Of a stretch of DNA of 20,336 bases, positions 15,176 to 20,336 are shown piece after piece. How positions within the stretch are numbered: position 1 is the stretch's first letter; every line of letters starts with the position of its first letter. A program made the translations under genes and the position numbers. Under the pieces are notes generated by a model. The model did no database searches. It saw nothing but the letters and a program-made list of their open reading frames with translations, and was not told the DNA's origin. The stretch comes from a virus, in IMG/VR virus record IMGVR_UViG_3300007799_000017, positions 1 to 20,336 of that record; one strand, 5' to 3'.

Positions 15176-15792
15176 ATTGTTTTATTAAGTTTTCTAGATT
15201 GAGAAGCTGCTGCTGGATATTTTTTTCTTTCATAGTTTATAGTTTCTTGATTCATACACGGCGGAATGTCATATTGGCTAATCTCCACCGTAGATCCGTC
15301 GGTTCTACTTTCATATTTTTCAATTGTATAATTAGTATTAAACCACTTATTTAACTGATCAACAAATACTTGTTTATATTCTGGATCCTTAATAAGAACT
15401 TTCTTGGTTTTACTATTCAGACTGAACGTCTGATTTATTTGAGATCTTGATCGATATATATCTGTGTATCTACCTTCTTCAAAAGCATCATAGTTTAAAT
15501 CTGGTTTTAATTCTATTGCATACACATCTTCTGTGTGCATGAAATCATTAATGTATTCTCCGTTGACTTTTAAAGTCTCAATCAACTTCTTAATTCCTAT
15601 CGTATTAGTTCTGTTATAATATAAAATTATTCCAGATTTATTATAAGACACACATAAAAAACTTTCTTTTAAGTCTTTCAATGCTAGATAAGATCTCATT
15701 GTTACTATCACTGGATATAAATAGATTCTGGTTCTATTGAGATATCCTCTATCAACCTCGAACTCTTCTTTGTTATCATATTTCAGCATCAT
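15172..15792 (-). CDS. Unknown protein, 206 aa, within the replication operon
   Basis: A mixed alpha/beta protein. It begins with an aromatic-rich part (RTRIYLYPVIVTMRSYLALK), then FLCVSYNKSGIILYYNRTN and a repeated acidic/aromatic pattern (AIELKPDLNYDAFEEGRYTDIY). The second half is polar and the last ~25 residues are basic and probably disordered. Position between the resolvase-like nuclease and the MazG-fold gene, with overlaps on both sides (17 nt and ATGA), ties it to replication. Its look is that of a conserved crAss-like hypothetical protein, but I recognise no motif and assign no activity. Confidence 0.65.
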   Translation of the reverse strand: MMLKYDNKEEFEVDRGYLNRTRIYLYPVIVTMRSYLALKDLKESFLCVSYNKSGIILYYNRTNTIGIKKLIETLKVNGEYINDFMHTEDVYAIELKPDLNYDAFEEGRYTDIYRSRSQINQTFSLNSKTKKVLIKDPEYKQVFVDQLNKWFNTNYTIEKYESRTDGSTVEISQYDIPPCMNQETINYERKKYPAAASQSRKLNKTI

Positions 15793-16174
15793 CTGTTTTG
15801 TAAGTTTGGATTAGTTTTAGAAAAAAGTCATAGCTTATTGTGACCTGACTCATTTCTGGTTGGGATTTCTTCCCGCCTTCTATTCTATTTAACTTATTAA
15901 TTAAAATATAAGGTAATTTATGTACTGGATGATGTTCTGGAAAATTCTTTACCACCAATTCTTTCATTTGTAAGTACAACTCTTCATACTTTAACCGAGG
16001 TTTGTTGTACCCAGCCTTACATTGTACTAAGAAAGGAAGACCTAAACAGTCGATTTTACAGTCATCTAATAGTTTGGATCCTTCCCGTGTTGTTTTACAA
16101 AAAGGATATTTTTCACGTAAATCTCGGACCACTTGCTGTTCCAATGTATTACCTTTTCTCTTATTCGGGTGCAT
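15776..16174 (-). CDS. PD-(D/E)XK nuclease, Holliday-junction-resolvase-like
   Basis: A 132-residue protein. The order is RKGNTLEQQVVRDL (Glu12 in the first helix), TTREGSKLLDDCKIDCLG (Asp42) and FLVQCKAGY (Gln51-Cys-Lys53). This E...D...(E/Q)xK layout with the preceding R-x-x-S is that of small resolvase-like or Hjc-type endonucleases, which cut branched DNA made during recombination and replication. The usual Glu of the ExK motif is Gln here, a tolerated variant in several families. Overlap of 14 nt with the UDG gene and 17 nt with the next gene shows operon membership. The alternative is a different nuclease of the same fold, for example a VRR- or endonuclease-like enzyme. Confidence 0.7.
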   Translation of the reverse strand: MHPNKRKGNTLEQQVVRDLREKYPFCKTTREGSKLLDDCKIDCLGLPFLVQCKAGYNKPRLKYEELYLQMKELVVKNFPEHHPVHKLPYILINKLNRIEGGKKSQPEMSQVTISYDFFLKLIQTYKTDDAEI

Positions 16175-16889
16175 ATATCCAATTAATTGTTTCTTGTCCA
16201 GATTCTTCTAACTTTGAATTAACTTCGTTATAAAATCCAGTGAATTTATTAGAACCGTAGGTTTCAGCAGCTGGATGATATCTCATAATTTTGTAATGTA
16301 GTTTTTCATTTATTTCAACCTCAAATAATTGCGCCTGTTTACCTAAAAATACAAACACGATGGATGTCATTTCAGGTCTAGTTATTTTAAAATCATTTAA
16401 AACAGATAACAAACTAACTATAAAATCCTCCCATAATTTAGTATGACTTCCAGGTTTAAATGCATTACAACTTAAACTTGAATTAAGTAGCAAAACTCCT
16501 TGCTGTTCCCAATGAAGTAAACTTCCATCAAAGTCAGTTTCTACACCAATGGTCTGATCATCTAAATCATTTCTCAGTTCACGAAGTAAGATCTCCAGAC
16601 TCGGTCTGAATTTAGACTCACATGCAAATGCTAGTCCTGTAGATACATTGGGTTCAGGATAAGGGTCTTGTCCAATAATAACGACTTTGATTAAGTCAGG
16701 ATCTAGTTGTAAACAACGTAAGATTTTATCTGGAGAATCTGGACATAACGTACCTCCTAACTTTACAATAGATTCTATAGTTCTATCTAAGATATCTACC
16801 AATGTTTCTCCTGATTTTGTTGGAGAATTAAGTATATGTAACCATTTAGGATGGATATCTTTTATGGCTAACGCAGTTACTTTATGCAT
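16161..16889 (-). CDS. ung: Uracil-DNA glycosylase, family 1
   Basis: A 242-residue enzyme that removes uracil from DNA. The water-activating motif is GQDPYPEPN at 73-81 (Asp75), uracil recognition LLLNSSLS at 133-140 (Asn136), and the DNA-intercalation/catalytic motif HPAAETYGS starting at His205. FLGKQAQ at ~181-187 fits the strand before the last motif. The usual HPSPLS loop is altered to HPAAET, so its leucine-wedge residue is not obvious. UDG is a regular member of crAss-like replication blocks. It pairs logically with the MazG-fold hydrolase downstream for keeping uracil or other altered bases out of phage DNA (inference). It overlaps its neighbours by 8 and 14 nt. Confidence 0.94.
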   Translation of the reverse strand: MHKVTALAIKDIHPKWLHILNSPTKSGETLVDILDRTIESIVKLGGTLCPDSPDKILRCLQLDPDLIKVVIIGQDPYPEPNVSTGLAFACESKFRPSLEILLRELRNDLDDQTIGVETDFDGSLLHWEQQGVLLLNSSLSCNAFKPGSHTKLWEDFIVSLLSVLNDFKITRPEMTSIVFVFLGKQAQLFEVEINEKLHYKIMRYHPAAETYGSNKFTGFYNEVNSKLEESGQETINWIYAPE

Positions 16890-17238
16890 TATCTAATAGA
16901 GATTGTAATTTACTTTGAGCAATACTGTTAATTACAGTGCTCCAGTCTCTACTAACAAGTAATTCTTGTAGCGGCTGTTCAATCATTGGACGAAATACTT
17001 CTTCTGCTATTTTATTGAAGTCCATCCTACGTATATAAAGGAGTACGTATTTTTCAACAGACTGTTTTAACATTGTATCTAGTACGTCAATAGAAGCATG
17101 TTCTATCTTTCTTTGAAATTCCGTTTCAACCAATTCTTGAAACTCTTTTCTAGTAAACGCCAACACCTGACCTCTTATACAATCTTTTATATATAATCTA
17201 AGTTCTTCGTCGTTTTCTATACTTAACTTAACCGTCAT
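16882..17238 (-). CDS. Unknown helical protein, 118 aa
   Basis: Almost entirely predicted alpha-helical: ELRLYIKDCIRGQVLAFTRKEFQELVETEF, then DVLDTMLKQSVEKYVLLYIRR, then FRPMIEQPLQELLVS. It lacks Gly/Pro-rich loops and catalytic motifs, which suggests an oligomerising or adaptor protein. It overlaps the UDG gene by 8 nt and the upstream small gene by 11 nt. By position it belongs to the replication operon. I do not recognise a family. Confidence 0.65.
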   Translation of the reverse strand: MTVKLSIENDEELRLYIKDCIRGQVLAFTRKEFQELVETEFQRKIEHASIDVLDTMLKQSVEKYVLLYIRRMDFNKIAEEVFRPMIEQPLQELLVSRDWSTVINSIAQSKLQSLLDNA

Positions 17239-17467
17239 CTCCTAATATTTGAATTGGGAGTTCAATTTCCCAATTGTCGTTTACTTTAAGTCCGGTCTCT
17301 GAATATAATTCTCGATATTTATCCATATCCGTATTAGCAGATAAGTCTGTATCTCCTAAATATACATTCTGCTCGCCCTCACCTTCATACCAGCGGCACC
17401 AATCAATTGCCTGCTGTTCTGTTTCAAATCCTGTAATTTTTACACTAAATCTATTGTCTTGTTCCAT
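17228..17467 (-). CDS. Small acidic protein of unknown function
   Basis: A 79-residue acidic protein with the flavour of a ferredoxin-like alpha/beta fold. It has a strand FSVKITGF, a helix ETEQQAIDWCRWYEGEGEQ, then NVYLGDTDL, and a last strand WEIELPIQIL. The 'F.t..qA..w..wy.g.geq' helix is seen in other short phage proteins. Its start lies 28 nt inside the primase end. No enzymatic residues identified. Confidence 0.6.
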   Translation of the reverse strand: MEQDNRFSVKITGFETEQQAIDWCRWYEGEGEQNVYLGDTDLSANTDMDKYRELYSETGLKVNDNWEIELPIQILGDDG

Positions 17468-18408
17468 AATATTAATTTTTTTGTATTGTCTACACCAAAT
17501 TCTTTTATCATTTCAAAAGGATCTTTGGGTAAAACATCTATTGTTTGTGTATTCCAATTATATTTCTCACTTAATTTTTGACTGTGGATAATTCCTGATA
17601 TATCAGAATCATAAAGAAATCTAATGTTAAAGTTTGAATTTAACTCAAACACAACATCTTCGGGAAGATAACATCCCTCGTTCTGAAGAGCTATTGCATT
17701 TACTCCAATAAAATAATCCAGCATCAGTCTATCTTTACCAGATTTAGTAATAACTAAATCTTTAGACTGAGTCAAATAATATTTTAATTTGTGATAACCA
17801 AAGATGTCTTTTGTAGAGCAGTTAGAATACCATTTGTTTTCTGTTTCATTAGGAAAATATAACTTAACGTGATTTGTTTCTGGAAAATAATATGCGACAG
17901 TTGTACTTTTATTAGGATCATGAATAGAATTTTTATTCCATCCAGATTTAGTTTTTATCCAATAATTCTTAACTAAGAAAACTAATTCGTTTTCTAAGAT
18001 TTCACCAGACAACATAAACAAATTTGGTTCTAACCAAGACTTTTTTTCAAATCTGATTTCTGGAACAAATGTTAGAACAGAAGACTTTTTAATTTTGGAT
18101 GTGTTGACATAAGACTTATCCCACAAAAGCTCCAATGATTCTTGAAAAGTACAATGTTTCATAAACATAACTACATCGATACAAGACCAATATAGTTTGT
18201 TATTAAACATTGTATTTTCAACAAAATAAAGGATCCCGGAATACCATGTAAATCGGCATCCGGGATCTTTATCATTTCTAAAAGGACTTAGAAACTTTTT
18301 ACGCAAATCAGGATAAATACCAAGATATTCATAAAAAACTTGTTCTTGTGAAATCTTGTCCAACACATCTTCCTGTTTTCTGTAGGTTGGTTTAGTCCCT
18401 TTAAACAT
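17440..18408 (-). CDS. DnaG-like primase with degenerate zinc region and TOPRIM domain
   Basis: A 322-residue protein. Residues 38-80 match the shape of the DnaG CHC2 domain (LSPFRNDKDPGCRFTWYSGILYF ... WSCIDVV), but the zinc-binding Cys/His set is not complete. Residues ~217-300 are TOPRIM: DLVITKSGKDRLML, NAIALQNEG (Glu244), then FLYDSDISGI with the metal-binding Asp267-x-Asp269. The first TOPRIM acid, usually in an EGxxD context, is Ser in KSGKD, a form often seen in phage versions. The expected role is making RNA primers for the phage replisome. It is about half the length of bacterial DnaG and lacks a helicase-interaction domain. It stands directly after the probable SSB. Confidence 0.8.
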   Translation of the reverse strand: MFKGTKPTYRKQEDVLDKISQEQVFYEYLGIYPDLRKKFLSPFRNDKDPGCRFTWYSGILYFVENTMFNNKLYWSCIDVVMFMKHCTFQESLELLWDKSYVNTSKIKKSSVLTFVPEIRFEKKSWLEPNLFMLSGEILENELVFLVKNYWIKTKSGWNKNSIHDPNKSTTVAYYFPETNHVKLYFPNETENKWYSNCSTKDIFGYHKLKYYLTQSKDLVITKSGKDRLMLDYFIGVNAIALQNEGCYLPEDVVFELNSNFNIRFLYDSDISGIIHSQKLSEKYNWNTQTIDVLPKDPFEMIKEFGVDNTKKLILWNKTIDLV

Positions 18409-18414
18409 TAAACA

Positions 18415-19251
18415 TTAATTCCAGCTAGAAGTTGTTGTAGGATTATCTGGGACGGTATTATAGCAATCTTCCTTTTTAAAGTCTTGATACTTGATTGTAA
18501 ACAAGGCTTTAATAATCGGATATGCCTGTGTTTGGCCTGTACCAACATCTAATGACTTTTGGTATCTTTCCAAAAGTTTAGCTTCCGCCCAATCTGTTAC
18601 TTCTCCATGAAACCATGTATTAGAATCAGTAGCTATATTTTGGTAACGCTTGGTTGTTGGATTACCATTAGCATCTGTGCCGTCTTTTTCTGTCACAACT
18701 AAGACCATACTGATCTTTTTGTCCTTTTCTCCTGCCCAAGCAGCAAGTTCATTTGCACCTTTGTTCTTTCCATCATATAGGGATTGGACATCCAAACCTA
18801 ACTGAGTCATCTGACTATAAAGATTTTCTCCACTTTTCTGATCAAAGTTAATTAGACGAGATACAAAATCAATCCAATCTGCTTCACCCACTTTCAAAGC
18901 TTTATGATCTACAAATTCAGGTTTTACTTGACCTGCTGTCTTAGCCCAAATAATACTTCCAGTAGAAGTACACACTTGATAGTTACCTGATTTAGCAATA
19001 GCATCATCTGTACCAATGTTCAATCTAAAATGTACAGTAACGTCGTCATTCTTTAACCAAATATGGACAGGTCGAACTGTTTTTTGGTTAAAATCTTCAG
19101 CCAAATCATAGTTTGGTTCTTGCACATTATCTCTACCAGTCCAGTCTTCAATTTGAGATACTGTAGGATTTACCCCTAAGAATTTAAAGGCTGTTAATCC
19201 CGTCTTGAGATAATTACCTGTTTGACCTCCTTGTTTTGTTCCTGTAAACAT
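18415..19251 (-). CDS. Probable single-stranded DNA-binding protein
   Basis: A 278-residue, soluble, evenly acidic/basic protein. A flexible start (MFTGTKQGGQTGNYLK) is followed by beta-rich blocks such as VRPVHIWLKNDDVTVHFRLNI and KISMVLVVTEKDGT. A late ITKRYQ-like / ATDSNTWFHG region and a polar Thr/Ser tail ending in Trp-Asn complete it. The combination of beta-rich core with disordered C-terminal tail, and its place between the Sak4-like ATPase and primase, match the SSB-like protein of crAss-like replication blocks. No invariant SSB signature is visible by eye, so the call is mostly contextual; a recombination mediator is the main alternative. Confidence 0.5.
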   Translation of the reverse strand: MFTGTKQGGQTGNYLKTGLTAFKFLGVNPTVSQIEDWTGRDNVQEPNYDLAEDFNQKTVRPVHIWLKNDDVTVHFRLNIGTDDAIAKSGNYQVCTSTGSIIWAKTAGQVKPEFVDHKALKVGEADWIDFVSRLINFDQKSGENLYSQMTQLGLDVQSLYDGKNKGANELAAWAGEKDKKISMVLVVTEKDGTDANGNPTTKRYQNIATDSNTWFHGEVTDWAEAKLLERYQKSLDVGTGQTQAYPIIKALFTIKYQDFKKEDCYNTVPDNPTTTSSWN

Positions 19252-19254
19252 TGA

Positions 19255-19584
19255 TTAAATTTGATTTAGATTAAGTGTTAATTTTGAGTTTGTGCCTGTG
19301 GAATTTCCAACTAAATTAGCAGGATTAGATAAGTCTGTAGTCGATGAATACATGGGAGTATTTATATATGTCATTGTGCCCCAAGGATTCCAGTAAGGAT
19401 TTCTCCAGTCGTTTTTTTGTACAATAACTTCCTTATATATAATACGAGGTTGTACATCTTGCACAAAAGACCAGTGTTCCCAATCTTCTGGAAACCATGA
19501 CATTAAATGATTCATCACATCCGATACTTTAACTGTACCTTCTATGGTAACAGTTTTTAAGTCTGAGTCAATATGTAACTTCAT
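19255..19584 (-). CDS. Unknown protein between SSB and Sak4-like genes
   Basis: A 109-residue protein. The first ~55 residues look like a compact alpha/beta unit: KLHIDSDLKTVTIEGTVKVSDVMNHL, then MSWFPEDWEHWSF. The rest is Trp/Tyr/Pro-rich and low in order (RNPYWNPWGTMTYINTPM), with a Ser/Thr/Asn tail. The Trp-rich part could mediate binding to ssDNA or a partner protein (inference). Its ATG overlaps the ATPase stop (ATGA), so it is translated with that protein. Family not recognised. Confidence 0.62.
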   Translation of the reverse strand: MKLHIDSDLKTVTIEGTVKVSDVMNHLMSWFPEDWEHWSFVQDVQPRIIYKEVIVQKNDWRNPYWNPWGTMTYINTPMYSSTTDLSNPANLVGNSTGTNSKLTLNLNQI

Positions 19585-20273
19585 TCCCCAGAATTATATT
19601 TGTCAATATGATCAGTTACAAATCCCAAATCATTCGGTATATACAAATCCGCAAACATTCCAAGTGGAGATTTGGCCGGGACTTGTCCATCATTATTAGT
19701 GACAAATTGATATTTCATCTTATTATCCGCTCCTTTATCTACTTTTGTATAAAGAATAACTGTGAACAAACCTTCTAATGTAAGATAATCATCAACCATC
19801 TTTCCAACGGTTTTCATCTTTAAATTACCAGAACCATCTCTTTCAGGATGCCATAAAAAATATGTCTTTAGATCTTGTCTGGCAGTTCTTGATGCTTCAA
19901 CAATTTTACCAACATTGACTCCAATGTCTGCGAATTTACCGTATCCAGATTCTTTTGCTCTCTTCATAAATTCAAAAGACATTGTATATTGTGCGTCATC
20001 AATTACAATATTCTTAATGTCTGGACGTTTTTCAGAAATATATTTAATTGCTTTACTGATTGTATCTGAATCAGATGTTTGAATATAATTACCTCCTTCT
20101 CCAATATCCCCAGAATATAACTTCTTCCAACCTCTAAACGGCAGATCTTTACCTGCCACATTAATAACAACCGTTTCTTTAGGATTCAATCCTTTGATTC
20201 CTATTTCTGGGACTTGCCCATAAGAAGTTGACTTCCCTTCACCTGAAGATCCTACTATTGCAATACTTGGCAT
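19581..20273 (-). CDS. Sak4-like RecA-fold ATPase (single-strand annealing/recombination)
   Basis: A 230-residue P-loop ATPase. Walker A is GSSGEGKS at 8-15, very close to the N-terminus. Walker B is NIVIDDAQ at ~88-95. A sensor-like segment is TYFLWHPERDG, then LFTVILYTKVD. The short core-only RecA fold starting at the P-loop is that of the Sak4 family of phage recombinases, which help anneal single strands with an SSB partner; the probable SSB is two genes downstream. It is the first full gene of the visible operon. The start ATG at 20273 follows an AT-rich leader (about 40 nt) with no Shine-Dalgarno. Confidence 0.82.
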   Translation of the reverse strand: MPSIAIVGSSGEGKSTSYGQVPEIGIKGLNPKETVVINVAGKDLPFRGWKKLYSGDIGEGGNYIQTSDSDTISKAIKYISEKRPDIKNIVIDDAQYTMSFEFMKRAKESGYGKFADIGVNVGKIVEASRTARQDLKTYFLWHPERDGSGNLKMKTVGKMVDDYLTLEGLFTVILYTKVDKGADNKMKYQFVTNNDGQVPAKSPLGMFADLYIPNDLGFVTDHIDKYNSGE

Positions 20274-20293
20274 ATTAATTTTAAATGATTAAA

Positions 20294-20320
20294 AGTAAAT
20301 TTGGTTTTTTGGGATTTACT
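20294..20320 (-). promoter_or_regulatory. Weak inverted repeat ahead of the Sak4-like gene
   Basis: AGTAAAT 20294-20300 pairs with ATTTACT 20314-20320 across a 13-base loop. On the - strand it is followed by TTTT, so it might be a weak terminator for the incoming gene or a leader hairpin. The stem is AT-rich and may not be stable. Confidence 0.3.
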
Positions 20321-20336
20321 TATGCAAATTCTGGGA
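20316..20336 (-). CDS. 3' end of an upstream gene (partial, six codons plus stop)
   Basis: One - strand frame enters from the window edge and reads SQNLHK then TAA. Given operon packing a gene end here is plausible, but six codons cannot prove it or show what it encodes. Confidence 0.3.
   Translation of the reverse strand, partial: SQNLHK

Noticed and set aside
15006-15233. 75-aa - strand frame
   Set aside because: It lies wholly inside two better genes joined by ATGA; its Gly/Ser/Arg tail is what an out-of-frame reading gives.
12567-20336. Bacteroidota-type promoter boxes (TTG / TAnnTTTG) ahead of - strand genes
   Set aside because: I found no convincing spaced pair in the few gaps; phage polymerase promoters are not known well enough to call by eye.
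1-20336. CRISPR arrays, tRNA genes, insertion sequences
   Set aside because: No regular repeat-spacer pattern, cloverleaf arms or transposase-like frame seen on either strand.

Overview
This AT-rich, tightly packed, intergenic-poor window reads as part of a crAss-like phage genome (Crassvirales; host probably in the Bacteroidota). The assignment rests on gene content: a giant DFDID-type single-chain RNA polymerase gene next to a second giant virion-type protein on the + strand, facing a compact replication block on the - strand. That block holds a Sak4-like ATPase, a probable SSB, a DnaG-like primase, uracil-DNA glycosylase, a resolvase-like nuclease, a MazG-fold pyrophosphatase and a WGR-type ATP-dependent ligase. 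There is little Shine-Dalgarno signal. Many genes overlap by 1 to 28 nt, often as ATGA stop/start junctions.

+ strand (1-10322): The window opens inside the RNA polymerase gene. Its reading frame is interrupted at 1237-2205 by a group I intron carrying a LAGLIDADG homing endonuclease gene. P1, P3-P8, P9 and P10 can all be traced by eye and fix both splice sites. Splicing joins GAT to TTTGAC and restores SGGD|FDIDKLN, the metal-binding aspartate motif of the polymerase, so the intron sits between the first and second catalytic aspartates. Downstream of the polymerase part, the same protein carries two HExxH zincin-like regions. The next giant gene overlaps it by ATGA and starts with a RecB/Cas4-like PD-(D/E)XK nuclease domain. 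It ends with a hydrophobic segment and is probably a co-packaged or ejected virion protein.

Strand switch (10323-10374): a strong hairpin flanked by A and T runs serves as a terminator for both converging units.

- strand (20336 down to 10375, transcribed right to left): an incoming gene end, Sak4-like ATPase, a small unknown, probable SSB, DnaG-like primase, two small unknowns, UDG, resolvase-like nuclease, a conserved-looking unknown, MazG-fold enzyme, a CxxC/CxC microprotein, and a gap with a strand-asymmetric hairpin. Then come an accessory set of unknown genes, a second probable all-alpha nucleotide hydrolase, two ATGA-chained Cys-rich micro-ORFs leading into the WGR-ligase, and three unknown small genes.

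Working model (inference): the virion-carried polymerase and its giant partner enter the cell and transcribe the replication block. That block synthesises, repairs and ligates phage DNA and manages its nucleotide pool. Intron removal is needed before an active polymerase can be made for the next generation of particles. Non-obvious points are the intron placement, the chained microproteins, the tandem zincins and the hairpin that is perfect only in - strand RNA.
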